64,000 nucleotides of DNA from Immersiella caudata (lineage: Eukaryota; Ascomycota; Sordariomycetes; Sordariales; Lasiosphaeriaceae): positions 5,394,001-5,458,000 of the forward strand of contig JAULSU010000001.1 in assembly GCA_030512335.1 (NCBI GenBank). The letters are read 5' to 3'. Under the pieces are notes generated by a model, which saw only the letters and a program-made list of their open reading frames with translations, was not told where the DNA came from and ran no database searches. Both the position numbers and the translations under genes were made by a program. Positions within the stretch are counted from its first letter, which is position 1, and each line of letters starts with the position of its first letter. Shown piece by piece: positions 31,924-43,194 of this stretch.

Positions 31924-32715
31924 ATGAGAACGTACGACGATACTTTCTCCGGCCAGCGGATCTACCCTGGAAAGGTACGCAGTACTCAATTACCCCGCGG
32001 TTGAAGCGGACGTTCCGACGAGGCCGCACTGCGGAAGGACTGGCTGCCAGCCATCTCGAGGACGCCGACGAGCTTGAGGATGGATATGGGCCTATTGAAG
32101 GACACCTTTTCAGCGTCGAAAAAATGCTAACGTCTGACTTTCCAATTGCAGGGCAAGCTGTTCGTCCGTGGCGACAGCAAGGTCTTCCGTTTCCAGAATG
32201 GCAAATCCGAGTCCCTTTTCCTCCAGCGCAAGAACCCCCGCCGCATCGCCTGGACCGTTCTCTTCCGCAGGCAACACCGCAAGGGCATCTCTGAGGTACG
32301 CACCGTCCAGTCCGCTCCACGAATCCCTATGTCGAGGTCGGATACTTGATATGACGGAGGACGTTGGAGGACATGGCTCCCATGGGAACTGGTATCAGAC
32401 AGGTTGCTGACTGCCTCGCTACAGGAAGTCGCCAAGAAGCGCACTCGCCGCACCGTCAAGGCCCAGCGTGCTATCGTTGGTGCTTCTCTCGATGTGATCA
32501 AGGAGCGCCGCTCTATGCGCCCTGAGGCCCGCTCCGCCGCCCGCGCTGCCGCCATCAAGGAGTCAAAGGACAAGAAGCAGGCCGATGCCGCTGCCAAGAA
32601 GGCTGAGAAGGCCAAGCTCGCCGCCTCGGCCGCCAAGGGCCAGACTGGTGGCCGTGTCACCAGCAAGCAGGGTGCTAAGGGTGCGCCGGTCAAGGTTGCT
32701 GCCAAGTCCCGTTAA
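31924..32715 (+). CDS. rpl24: 60S ribosomal protein L24 (eL24)
   Basis: Three exons: 31924-31974, 32152-32295, 32425-32715 (161 aa). Component of the large cytosolic ribosomal subunit at the subunit interface. The zinc-ribbon-like N-terminus reads MRTYDDTFSGQRIYPGKGK, then LFVRGDSKVFRFQNGKSESL, RKNPRRIAWTVLFRRQHRKG and ISEEVAKKRTRRTVKAQRAI. These are all standard for eL24 and are joined exactly at the inferred junctions. As in many fungal and human eL24 proteins, Cys residues of the archaeal zinc ribbon are missing here. The long basic Ala/Lys-rich tail is normal. Introns in the 5' third, the first 177 nt long, are typical of fungal ribosomal protein genes. Confidence 0.96.
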
Positions 32716-33174
32716 AGAGCTTGTCGGTGGGAAGAGGGAATCGGTGATGGTCTCACAGTCTTCTTGCACGTGGCTTGGGGACTCAGGGCGGAGTCGGTTG
32801 GTCGGTCTCGGTTTTTTTGCCTGCTCAGCTCTCTTAAAAGGGTTCGCCCTCGGAACATGACGTCGATCTTGTCTCCGAAAAGGGCCGGTTGCATGGTTCC
32901 TGTGTTCATGGGGATAGGACATTTGCATGGGTAGCTACAGAATACCGACTTGTGCATTGGTCTGAAGAAGCGGCACCTCTGTGACAAGGCAAGGACCGGC
33001 GAGTCTGAACTTTGACGTTGGGCAGATATGATAATGCGCAGTAACGGAGTCAGAGGGTATCATGTCTTCATTGTTAGGCCGTAACTAGACCCTCCAACCA
33101 TCTACCATTCCCTCATGAGACTGCTACCTTCCCACCCCCCTGAAACTGCTTTTGCGCTCATTTTATCCGTCTCC
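32716..33174. other. Convergent 3' region rpl24/peroxiredoxin
   Basis: About 460 bp where two genes converge; 3' UTR material. Nothing else was recognised. Confidence 0.5.
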
Positions 33175-33840
33175 TCAGAGCTTCGCAAGCACCGCCTCAG
33201 CGCCAGACTTCTCAATGCTACCCCTAACCTCATCAACGTCTGCGTAGGTCACCTTGCCGTGGTCGACAATGAGGGCGTATCTCTTGGTGCGGTCACCCTG
33301 AACCCAGCCAATGCTCTTGCTGAACGCCGCACCAGGATCCGACATGAAGAGCTAAGCAGTTAGTCCCATCCATCTACCTTGACAGCAGCAGAGAGCACAT
33401 ACAATCGAATCATCCTTGATCCCGTTCGCCTTGCCCCAGGCGGCCATGACCCACTGGTCATTGCTCGCAATGAAGATGATCTGGTCCACACCCGCCGCCT
33501 TGAGCTTGTCAAGGTTGCTGATGTACGACGTGACGTGGGAGACTTGGCAGGTTGGCTAGCGGTAATGTTAGCTAGCTACACTGCTGATTTCGTTACAAAT
33601 CAGCGTCCACTAACCGTGAAGGCGCCCGGAACCGCTACGACGACCACGCGCTTGGAAGCGAATTCTTCAAGGGTGGTTAGCTTAGTTTTGCTGTTGAGGA
33701 ACAGGGTGGGAGGAGATACCTTTGCTGGCATCGTACTGGATGGGCAGACCGCAGGCCGTGAGATCGAGCTCACCGGTGGGAGCGACGTAGGTGAAGGCAA
33801 CACCTTCAGGGAAGGGCTCGCCGACGGTCAGTCCCGGCAT
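33175..33840 (-). CDS. Peroxiredoxin-5/PMP20 family (AhpC/TSA) with PTS1-like C-terminus
   Basis: Four exons: 33840-33720, 33664-33615, 33555-33403, 33351-33175 (166 aa). Thiol peroxidase that reduces H2O2 and alkyl peroxides; related to the fungal allergen-type Pmp20/Asp f 3 proteins. The peroxidatic Cys60 lies in VPGAFTPTC, rebuilt at the exon 2/3 junction, and a second Cys30 is in DLTACGLP; there are no other cysteines. The family segment IGWVQGDRTKRYALIVDHGK follows. The protein ends AKL, a good type 1 peroxisomal targeting signal. Introns are 55, 59 and 51 nt. The first uses GTATCT and an AAG acceptor, chosen because it yields the conserved YDASKEFASKRVVV and the CAG upstream of it would give a stop. 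An in-frame ATG at 33885 would add 15 residues. Confidence 0.93.
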
Positions 33841-34794
33841 CTTGGCGGTGGTGGTTTCTGCGAGGTTGATGAGGGATACTGGCAAGGGTGTGGAAGTTTT
33901 GAATTGTAATTTTGAGAGGGTGGAGTTTGTAAAGTGAGTTTCTCAAGCGAGCCGGTTGGTGCTGTGAAGTTCGATATCGGATGGAAGTAACCTGGTGGGG
34001 GAGGGGTAGGTCCCCGACTTTTTTTTGGAGTTGCGAGCTGGTGTGGAGACGACGAGTACGGAACGGGTTTCCCCTGGACCTACCTGAAATCGGCGCAATC
34101 CGACGGTAGGTGCTACACTCGGCGACTGGTAAAAATCCGAAGGTAAGGGGCACGCAACTCTGCGAGTTATTGCGCAATTTAGTTAGATGGGCTCATTTTT
34201 TTTTAAATTTTTTCTTTTTTGGTCAGTTGAACTTGTAAATTCTACTGTTATATTTTATCGGCGTTTTGCCCTTGAGAGATTTATCGGCGCCGAATTCAGC
34301 CTCCGATGACGAAGTCAGGGAGCTTGAAGGTGTGGTGGAGCTCCGTCGTCTTCCGTTCGATGTCCGGGATACCCGTTGGACGTACCGGGCTGGCAATACG
34401 TGCATGCTCAGCTGCCAGCAAGGCCTGGCTAGGTAGATGGCTTTCAGCTTTGCGGAGCTGGATACCGGTTGCGGGGCGCTAGGAGAGTTTGGCCATGGGT
34501 CTGTTCCGAACCGATCGATGCGTGGAGATGGTTTTTGGGGCTAGAGGTAGCTTCCGGTGACCAGTTGCTTAGCGATGACACACACAGGGCGTGCGCCTTA
34601 CGCAAATCCCGAGCGACGACCGATTACCAAGGCCTTCAAGGAATTTGGAATGGACTTTCAGATGACTCCATACCTCCCGAGTCAAGCATATAAATTCAAC
34701 TCCCATTTTCCAGCTTCCCCGCAGGAGACAACTTTCTATCCAACATTGAACCTCAGTCGGGCCGGAACAACAAAAGGGGTAAGCTCGTGTTTCC
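33841..34794. other. Divergent intergenic region peroxiredoxin-SnoaL
   Basis: About 950 bp, two promoters. It contains a strongly T-rich stretch at about 34195-34225 and nothing I can call as a gene. Confidence 0.5.
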
Positions 34795-35311
34795 ATGGCA
34801 ACCGAATCTAAGCCCCCGTTTCCCCCATTCACCCTTGAGACCGCACAGATAAAGGTCAAGGCAGCACAGGACGCCTGGAATACAAAGAATCCAGATGTAG
34901 TCCAATACGCTTACACGCCCGATTCGATCTGGAGGAACCGCGACAGCTTTCTCCAGGGGCGAGAGGAGATTGCCAAGTTCCTGACCGACAAATGGGCTAC
35001 TGAAGATGGGTACCGGCTGAGAAAGGAGTTGTTTGCTTTTAGGGATAACAAAGTATGACCTAATGTCTGGTTGAAACGGGTCACAAGGCTAACGCCGTCT
35101 TTAGATCGCCGTTCAGTTTTGGTATGAGTGGCACGACCAGACAGGCCAGTGGTGGAGGACGTATGGTCTCGAGGACTGGACCTTTGCAGAGAACGGCTTG
35201 ATGAGGAAGCGGCAGATGAGTGGTAACGACGTCAAGATCTCAGAGGGGGAGCGGTGGTTCAAGGATGGTGTGGATGTGAATTCGGTCGACATCAGTGAAA
35301 AGCATTGGTAG
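34795..35311 (+). CDS. SnoaL-like (DUF1348, NTF2-fold) protein
   Basis: Two exons: 34795-35052 and 35105-35311 (154 aa); donor GTATGA, acceptor TTTAG. It belongs to the NTF2-like superfamily, DUF1348 type, widely found in bacteria and fungi without a proven reaction. Typical pattern: FTLETAQIKVKAAQDAWNTK, then YTPDSIWRNRDSFLQGREEI, LTDKWATEDGYRLRKELFAF, a beta strand IAVQFWYEWHDQTGQWWRTY assembled at the junction, and LEDWTFAENGLMRKRQMSGN. The N-terminal helix plus curved sheet makes a conical pocket in this fold, so a small-molecule ligand or enzyme role is possible but not established. Full length for the family. Confidence 0.9.
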
Positions 35312-38300
35312 AGGGGGTTAAGTTTCGATACCTACATGAAGAAAAAAGTAACAATGCCAATCCATAATAGTTTCCGCAATGATTCGATTTGCAAGTGGGT
35401 AGGTGGCGCTCCAAAATTTTCGCTGGTTAGGATACCATCAGATCCAAAGAGGTATTCCGGTAGAATCCTGCCACGCGTCTACGTGAAGAGACCCCTGAGT
35501 GAGCAGTGGCCTGACGAGACAGCCATGTGGTAATCCCCAGAAGAATTGAGTTTTTATTCTCCTTTGCTAGCCGGGATCCCTGTGGCAGAACAACAAGGTT
35601 GATGTTTGAATGCAAAGCTCACCTCAAGGGTACTTGGCCCCGGTTCGGCCCGCTCCTGTTGGAAACCAGGGGTTCGCTCGAAGCTCAATCACCTCATCGT
35701 CTTGAGACGCCGGGGAGTTTGTCTCGAGCGTTTCAGCAAAGAGACCCATTTTGGTTGTCTGTGTGCGGAAAATTGTTGGTGTCTGAAGGGGAGGCGCGTC
35801 AGGGCAGTTGTTGATGTCCAGCCCGTTGAGCACTTGGTACAATGGTGTACCGCGCTGACTTGTGCCCTGGGGGATGCAGGATGGACGAGGCTTGCTATAA
35901 ACAGCACACTATAAACCGTGACTCAGCTATTTAGATGCGATGTCGGATATCACGGCGCTGGAAACCACAAATCGGTTGTACAACGTCAGTGCAACACTCT
36001 GGTCAGCTGCTTCGCTCGCATATCAATTTGACACAAACAGCTTTCTTCGAACTGTTGGCTAGAAGAGATGACCACCTGAATGGCAGAAATATCAGTCCAC
36101 GTAACGCTTTGCCGTCGTGGTTACCTAAGGGGGTATACCCTGGGTACCCAGCCGAACCTCTCTAAAGCCGCATCGCCGTCAAGAAATGCTCTGGAGAGGT
36201 GTCGGTGATAGCCAGCAGCGTTCACCGCGCAAGCCCGCGATTTGCACCGTCGGGCTGGCACTTCGGTCGATAGAGCCCTTCTTTCTGTCGAATGTTCCCG
36301 CCAGTCCAACCGCTCCGTCGGGCCAAGGACTTGGTGATGCTCTTCTCTTGCGGCTGCAGCGGTAGGCCTTCCGACAGGCGTAGTGAAAAGCATCTCGCAC
36401 AAGAGAGCGTCAGGCAAGATGCAGGGGAATCAGAAACTGCTGTTGAGGCCACCGGAGAGAAAGCCTCTCGGCGGCCATCTGAAACTCAAGTGATTCCTTT
36501 TTGTGATATCGAGTGCTGTATGGTCGATCGAAGTGCAAGAACGAGACCCTACAGGCGAGCATGCGGGATGCAGGGAGATGCCACGCCAATGGGAGCCGAA
36601 AAGCTAAGACATCGGGATCCGAAGGTGGTGTTGTGATGGCGCACCCAGAGCCGCAAGATGAGGGGTTGGTAAACACAAAAAGCAACTTGCCTGCCACAGC
36701 CTGGCGAATCCGAGGCCGTGGTTTCTCCTCCCACGAAGTACGTGGATTAGCCGTTGGCCGGCTCTCGGGGCTTGCCAGCCTGGCAAGAATGCATCGAGCT
36801 CGTTCCATTACCGGTGGCGTCAACAAGAGCGACTGGTTTCTGAGACATGTCTCAATCTTGGCCACTTGGAGGCAACAAACATGCCGCAACGCCGCGGGCC
36901 AGTGAGACAGCGCGAACGTTTACTTTTCCTGAGTGCCCGGGTTTCTTATCCGCTATTGACAATCCATTTGGATTTTGCTCCTTTCCAGCACGTCATGGTG
37001 TTTAAGATGCGGACCACGAGGCTTGTCTCGCTGTGGATCGCTACCAAACTTTGGGACGCCTTGGGAAATTGCCCGAAAGTTGTCGGAGCTCACCTGGAGT
37101 CGGCTCCGGATCGCTGGCGTCGAGAGCCAGGTCGGCGATCACCAGGATCTTAGTTGGATCTTGATTTGCCCACCCCAGCAGGACTTGGCGCTGGGTGAGA
37201 AGGTGACTCCAATTGGCCAAAAGCAGAGCTGAGCTGCAGCCCACTGCATGGAAGGGTCACTTAGCGGAGCGGGGGTTTGATTGTCTTGGTTCCCACTCCC
37301 CACGGCTTTGGCAGGCGCGGGTCCCCTGGCCATGGATTTCTGCTGTCCTCGATTGCGATTGTCCATCCGATGCTTGCTGCGCCGAGGCTCCGGCTGGGCC
37401 AGGGAAGGAGCCGATGCAACCTTTGCTCCATCTGGGTAACGCGAAGCTGGCGGCCAAGGGCCAACAGCCGACACCTCTACGATGCTGTTCAGAGGTCGAC
37501 CCTCCCTGCTTGAAGCGAAAGCGACACTTCGACGTCCAGGCGGACATCTGGGACCGCTCCCCGCGTGTGTATCGATGCCCCTCTTCCTCGGTTGTGGTCA
37601 ACAGAACGTTCGGTTCGGAGCGGAAAGGTGATCCAGATTGGGACGGCCCTAGCGCGTTCATCTTGACCAAGTGGCTGACGTGACGAGCGTCCCCCAATCA
37701 GTGCTTTGCCATTCAGCCTCCCAGTGATCACTTCCTCTTTCAGCCCTGCCGCGCAACTCGACTTGACATCGAGACCGCGCTTTTTATCATGCTCTTTACT
37801 TTTGGTCTCCAAGCCTCTCTCGACCTTGAGAGCTGTGGAGGGCAGCCTGATCATGGGCTGACACATTTTTTCACGTTTACAGCGGATGGGGGAAAGCCAC
37901 AATATCAAGTCACGTATCTTTGCATCTTTTGCTCGACGGGGTCAGGTCTCGCTTCACCGTGATTTTGAACCCGTCCAGTAACCCCTGGCCCTTGCAGTCG
38001 GGAGTGGGATGTGATCTAGACCGACCAGACTCGCCGTCTCAGTTGCTTTTCCTATTTCTGTCGTTGCTTTTATTGTTCTTTCCTCAGTTCTGTCAACCTT
38101 CTCAGCTCCTCCCCTGCCTCTGGGCTCTGACCTTATATTGCCCTTCACACCCATCTGCCAACTTCCCGCCCATCTACCAACTTCTAGATGACATCTACAA
38201 CACCTGCCAGCAGCGCAGAGATATCTTGTCACTTGGATCAACACTCTCACGTCTAGCCCCTCTTTGGACTACTCAATAACCAAGCCCTTCACCCTCCACT

Positions 38301-38314
38301 CTATCACTTACATT
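35312..38314. other. 3-kb gene-poor interval upstream of the RGS gene
   Basis: No gene recognised on either strand. Frames of up to 159 codons (for example 36410-36889 minus) lack any recognisable fold and are rich in Arg/Cys/Pro/Ser. The last ~300 bp before 38315 are pyrimidine-rich, as in a fungal leader. Confidence 0.45.
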
Positions 38315-39793
38315 ATGGGTCTGTTGCCGCTCAACTATCGACGTCCGTCATACGTCGCTGGTTCACCACGAACAATGAGCGACGATCAGATCTCAGTCGG
38401 TAGCGGAGGAAGTGGGGGCAGCGGAAGTGCCAATGGCAGCAACCCACCGAAGCCTACCAAATTGGCCACTGTGGTGGCAGGAATTCCAGATGCCCTCGGG
38501 TTCGACAGAATCATTGACGGAGGAACTTGTCCTGTAAGTGGCTTCGGCATTTTCCACGCCAGCGGCTCACATTGATGCTTGACATAGCCCTGTACGACGC
38601 GCGACTTCATGAACTACCTCATCTACGTCGAGCGATCAGCCGAAAACCTTCAGTTCTTCATGTGGTACCGCGACTATGTGAAGCGGTTCAACGAGGCCAA
38701 GACTTCCGACATCGCACTCGCCCCTGAATGGACACAGGCCATGGAAGATGATGCCGTCACTCGCATCCAAAGGGAACAGGCCGACAAGATCCGCAAAGAG
38801 ACGAAGACGCCCGCCATCGCTATTTTCAACGGCACTGATTTCGAAAAGCGTCGTGAGGTTCCTAAGGCACCCGGATCGGACACGAACCCCTTTTCAAGCC
38901 CACCCCAGACCCCAAATGACCGCGACGGGTCCTCTGACTATGTCAGCACTGGTGAACAGTCTTACCGGGCCCAGGCAAACGAGGCTTTCGCGGCAGCTGG
39001 TGTTAAGGCGCCTTGTAAGTTCACTTACCAACGCGATGCGCCTCGTCAGGATCCCGAGCTAACTCAAGGAGTAGTTACGATCCAGCCATTCCGTAAGGAA
39101 ATGGATCGTGTTATTGCGACGTACATCACCGACGGTGCGCCTCGGCAACTCAACCTCTCGGACCGAGAACAAAAAGTCGTCCTACATGCATTGGCTTACA
39201 CAACGCATCCATCGGCATTGAGGGAGGTCAATAAGCTGGCCGAGTCAACCCTCCGTCGACAAGCTCACCCCAACTTCATCCGCTGGTCTATTTGCAACGG
39301 GAACACTGCGCGTGTCATCTTCGCACGCGTTCTAGGTGGCAGTCTCATCGTCGTCAGCACCGCGATAGCCCTGGCTCTGACTCTGTCAAGCCTTGGACGT
39401 GGCTACCGAGCCGTCGCAGCGATCGGCTGGGTTCTTGGCATTGCAACTCTGATCGCGGCCTGGAAGGGGATGTGCGTCGTCTTGCACGGCATGCACCACC
39501 ACCATGTCCGCCCCTGGGAGCTTTTCGTCTCGGAGGAGGACGCCGATGATCTCGGGAAGCGTTCATTCGACAGCTTCGGGTCTGCCAATAGCTATGAGGA
39601 GGAACCATGGGTCGTCCGTTACCATAAGCGAAACCTCATCCGCAAGATCTTTGACCGCGAGGTCTGGATCCAGGAGCCGGCACTTCGACAAATCCAGGAC
39701 ACCATCTTTCTCCAGAGCATGCTGTGTGCCTTGCTGATCGCCGGACTGCTTACGGCCATCTTTGTAGCTTCACCGAAAGGCAACTTCTTTTGA
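38315..39793 (+). CDS. Rax1-like RGS-domain membrane protein
   Basis: Two exons: 38315-38533 and 38588-39793 (474 aa). The N-terminal region has RGS-fold features: TTRDFMNYLIYVERSAENLQ, FFMWYRDYVKRF and the terminal helices around LREVNKLAESTLRRQAHPNF. A ~100-residue Ser/Pro-rich insert splits them. The C-terminal half has three predicted transmembrane helices: VIFARVLGGSLIVVSTAIAL, YRAVAAIGWVLGIATLIAAW and LQSMLCALLIAGLLTAIFVA. The RGS-plus-three-helix layout matches yeast Rax1, which marks cell poles for bud-site selection, and Aspergillus RgsB-type proteins that tune G-protein signalling and conidiation. The Gly/Ser-rich N-terminal linker (SGGSGGSGSANGS) is unremarkable. An in-frame TTG upstream is not a credible start. 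Domain layout is seen; the role is inferred. Confidence 0.85.
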
Positions 39794-39954
39794 TCTTCCA
39801 GTTCGCCGCCCCTTCGACTTTGCCAACGGACATCATAGCTCTTGGGTGCTTTCCTCGCTAAAAACGAGGGATTTTGGATTTTCCCGGGCGCTAAGTGCGC
39901 GACTTTCGGACAAACGCTCTTGAATGGGTCTTTTTGAATACTATGTACTAAAAT

Positions 39955-39970
39955 GGGGGGGGGGGGGGGG
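39955..39970. repeat. G16 homopolymer
   Basis: Sixteen consecutive G residues followed by TTTGGGTGGG, about 160 bp after the RGS gene stop codon. It has potential to form G-quadruplex in DNA or in a 3' UTR, and is also an obvious length-error hotspot. Confidence 0.9.
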
Positions 39971-40411
39971 TTTGGGTGGGCTAATTTTCTTAGCTTTTGG
40001 ATACCTCTTGGGAACTCGGCGGCAAAAATGGCATGGACATATATGGATCCGGCGTTGGAACAGAAACGACTGCTGGGCTGGACGGAAACATCTGACAACA
40101 TCTGGCGGCGCCGGACTATAGGGTGTGATATGATGGGATGTTGGCAGCTGATTTATATAGTAACTATGTATCGTTCGACCAGCAAATGTGACGATTTAGC
40201 AGACTGGTCGTCGTGTGACACTTGTGACATTACGCAGAGTCAGCAGCTCCAGGCCGTCGTGTGTTGGTGAACCGCCGAGTTGGAGAGCTGGGGACATTGC
40301 TCCCTTTCCCCGGACCCCGCCCCCTATCGATAAGCATTTGGTTGGTTGGGGAAGTGAGGGGCGCAGCACTGACTCTTTGGAAAACCACCGCTTCTTCACC
40401 AGCTCACCGGG

Positions 40412-40429
40412 ATGAGTTCTACAATGTAA
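40412..40429 (+). promoter_or_regulatory. Five-codon upstream ORF of the pantothenate kinase gene
   Basis: ATG AGT TCT ACA ATG TAA. It would be translated if the transcript starts further upstream. Confidence 0.35.
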
Positions 40430-40469
40430 ATCTGAGCATTCCCGGTTTTAAGGGCTTGACAAACCACCA

Positions 40470-40532
40470 ATGCCGGCCCGCCCAAAATCCACTCAGATGG
40501 CTGCTTACGAGGACACATTGATGCCTCCCTGA
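40470..40532 (+). promoter_or_regulatory. Twenty-codon upstream ORF of the pantothenate kinase gene
   Basis: ATG at 40470 to TGA at 40532, ending 47 nt before the main start codon. Together with the 5-codon ORF it could lower translation of the kinase; there is no evidence beyond position. Confidence 0.35.
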
Positions 40533-40579
40533 ACACGAACCACTTAGCTTTGGGCCAGCTAATTGCACTGAAAACGAAG

Positions 40580-42251
40580 ATGCCGACCGACGCATACCAA
40601 GCCGAAGCTCCGCTGGCGACCAGCGCCAGCAATACCAACGGCGGGACCTTGCGGGTGGTCGACCCCGGGCCGGCCGAGGTCGACCTCGACACCACCTTGA
40701 GCCATCCCGGCTCCGTACGGATTAATGTTAAGGGCGCTTTCATCGTCGACCAGGGCACCACAACACCCGCCAGCTCGAATGGCCGGGGCTCGCCGAACCA
40801 CCACGAGACCAAGGATATTCGTCTACCGAACCACACCGCCGTCGTGAGCCACATAGCCATTGATGTATGCGACCCCTCCTCCCACGTCCATGCTTCCCGC
40901 GCTCGTACCCCAACGGGTGGGACCCCGAATTGCTCGTGCGAGCTCGCGAGCGCACCCGCGGGCTCATGGTGATGATGTCATGCATCCGGGACCCCAATGC
41001 ATAGCTAACCTCGCGGCTCCGTTCCTGCAGATCGGCGGCTCATTGGCCAAGCTCGTCTACTTTTCGCGCGAAGCGCACTCGACGGATCCTGGGGGCCGAC
41101 TCAACTTTGTCAGCTTCGAGACGGACCACATCGACGAGTGTCTGGAGTTTATGCGCACGCTGAAGCAAAAGTACCAAAAACTCAATGGCGGGGCTGACAG
41201 CCCCAACGAGCTGTGCGTCATGGCAACGGGCGGCGGCGCCTACAAGTACTACGATATGATCCGGGAGGTGTTGGGCGTCGACGTCCTGCGGGAGGATGAG
41301 ATGGAGTGCCTGATCATAGGTCTTGATTTCTTCATCACCGAGATTCCCCGCGAGGTCTTTACGTATTCCGAGGCGAACCCCATGCACTTTGTCCCGCCGT
41401 CTGATAACGTCTACCCATACCTGCTGGTGAACATTGGGTCTGGTGTGTCTTTCCTCAAGGTATCGGGGCCACGGGAGTACGAGCGTGTGGGTGGTACCTC
41501 TTTGGGAGGTGGAACGCTCTGGGGCCTGCTCAGCCTGCTCACAGGGGCGCGGACTTTCGATGAGATGCTGGACTTGGCCTCCCGTGGTGACAACACGACG
41601 GTTGATATGCTGGTGGGCGACATCTACGGCACCGACTATGGCAAAATCGGGCTCAAGAGCACGACCATCGCCAGCTCCTTCGGCAAGGTCTTTCGCAAGA
41701 AACGGCAAGCCGAGAACGAGGCCGAGGACAGTGGCGGCCTTGGTCATAAGGACCCTCACCGCCATCCTGTCCACCAAAACCACGATGATGCTCCGCACGA
41801 TGAAACTGCATCTCCTCACCCGGAGAATGGTCACCAAAGTAACGGCCATACCCCGCCGTTCTCAAGCGCTGATATCTCACGGTCATTGCTCTACGCCATC
41901 AGCAACAACATCGGCCAGATCGCGTTCCTTCAAAGCCAGATCCACGGTCTTTCGCACATCTACTTTGGAGGGTCCTTCATTCGAGGGCATCCACAGACAA
42001 TGAACACCCTGAGTTACGCCATCAAGTTCTGGAGCAAGGGCGCGAAGCAAGCATACTTCCTTCGACACGAAGGCTACTTGGGTGCAGTCGGGGCATTTCT
42101 GAAGCGGCAACCGCGAAACTGGGGACGTAGGGGTTCCTTTGAGGAGGCGGAAGCTGCGGCACTACAGGGCAGAATGATTGCGCGAGCGATAGAGAGCGAA
42201 GTGCTAGCGTCGTGTTCTGATGCTGAAGACGGCGGCGTACTTGTTGCTTGA
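40580..42251 (+). CDS. Pantothenate kinase (eukaryotic type II, CAB1-like)
   Basis: Two exons: 40580-40864 and 41031-42251 (501 aa). Catalyses ATP-dependent phosphorylation of pantothenate, the first and controlling step of coenzyme A synthesis. The ASKHA-fold signatures are clear: AIDIGGSLAKLVYFSRE, whose DIGGS is formed exactly at the splice junction, then LCVMATGGGAYKYYDMIRE, PYLLVNIGSGVSFLKVSG, VGGTSLGGGTLWGLLSLLTG and IYFGGSFIRGHP. A His/Asp/Glu-rich disordered insert (roughly GLGHKDPHRHPVHQNHDD onward) separates the two halves of the C-terminal domain, and the N-terminal ~80 residues are a variable extension. The upstream leader has two small ORFs. The start chosen gives MPTDAYQAEAP; upstream in-frame sequence is closed by a stop. 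Confidence 0.94.
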
Positions 42252-42621
42252 GCGGTGTTTGATGCATACTGCGATGAGCGTTTTCTGATGATCATCGTTC
42301 TTGTGGCAAGGCGTTCGGAGGAGTCTGTTCTCGTTTTGTTATGGCATACCTAATTACCCATAGCCTTTGCTTGGTCGCTTTTACTCAAAGGGATTGTTGC
42401 CAGCATAGTCACCTTGCATGGGTTGAGTACATAATTGAACCTCTATCTGGTAGTTCATTGTGCAAAGGTTGCAAAGAAGTGACTTTTGACTCGGCATTGC
42501 GCCCTCAGGTGTACGCCCTCAGGCCAGCTTCAGATTTCCGATCAGACGTCACAGCAGCTGAAGGTAAAATGCGTGCACAAGGTGTTGTGTCACCAATAAA
42601 TCAAATGCAGCGTAGCAAACA

Positions 42622-42837
42622 ACCATTTTGAGATACAAGCGCATTCCGGTGACCGACCCTAAATGTCACAGGTGTCTGGAGGTCCTTATACTAGGTGCAG
42701 TATAGGAACCTCCTGATGATGTCCTTCAGCCTCGGCTACAAAATAAAACAAAACTCCACTACCAATAAAGGCCACCCTGTGGGTCGCCCTCCTGAGGGAC
42801 AGAGGGCAGTTAAAAACTACCATTTTGAGAAAGCGCA
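42622..42837. repeat. Direct repeats flanking a structured segment
   Basis: ACCATTTTGAGA occurs at 42622-42633 and again at 42819-42830. Both copies are followed within 4 nt by AAGCGCA. The 185 bp between them holds two inverted repeats. Confidence 0.6.
42678..42713. repeat. 15-bp imperfect hairpin
   Basis: GGAGGTCCTTATACT, 6-nt loop AGGTGC, AGTATAGGAACCTCC. The stem has one C-A mismatch and one wobble pair, making it the strongest fold-back I noticed in non-coding sequence of this window. Confidence 0.75.
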
Positions 42838-43194
42838 AAAACTCCAATTTCGCCAACTTGGCTCTCACGAGGCGCTGACCTGACAGGCAGAACCCAGTTT
42901 TCCCTTCAAAACAAATTAAACTAGGAACATCTGCGCAAAAATGAAGCCTTCCATGACGTTTTGTACAGTCAACTTCTCTACACTCTGCCCCTATGGAATC
43001 CAGGTAGGACTACTTCGAAGCAGGTCCCCCTCCGTCCTGTCCCATGCGTCGGCCATGCCCTTTCCTCCGTCTATAACTGAAAGCAGCACCTGTAGACTAG
43101 CGTACCATCCTCGTCCCGTTCCTTGCACGTGGTGGTTTGAATCATGTACAGCCCACACGCTCCCCTGGTTTTGATTTGCGTTGCAGCGTATTGT

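Larger units (their letters stand above)
39794..40579. other. Intergenic region RGS-pantothenate kinase
   Basis: About 790 bp containing the G16 run (39955-39970) and, near the right end, two small upstream ORFs before the pantothenate kinase start. No other gene is supported. Confidence 0.5.
42252..43194. other. Convergent intergenic region with hairpin and direct repeats
   Basis: About 940 bp between the 3' ends of the pantothenate kinase and the pyruvate carrier genes. It contains a tandem 14-mer (CGCCCTCAGG units near 42500), a 15-bp imperfect hairpin at 42678-42713, a GCCCTC/GAGGGC stem near 42785-42806, and direct repeats at 42622 and 42819. No open frame is convincing. A structured RNA or a small inserted element is possible. 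Confidence 0.45.

Noticed and set aside
36410..36889. 159-codon minus-strand open frame
   Set aside because: Overlapped by equally long frames on the other strand, composition of GC-rich random sequence, no recognisable segment.
39955..39970. G16 run considered as a regulatory G-quadruplex
   Set aside because: A plain homopolymer is more likely replication slippage or an assembly artefact; kept only as a repeat.
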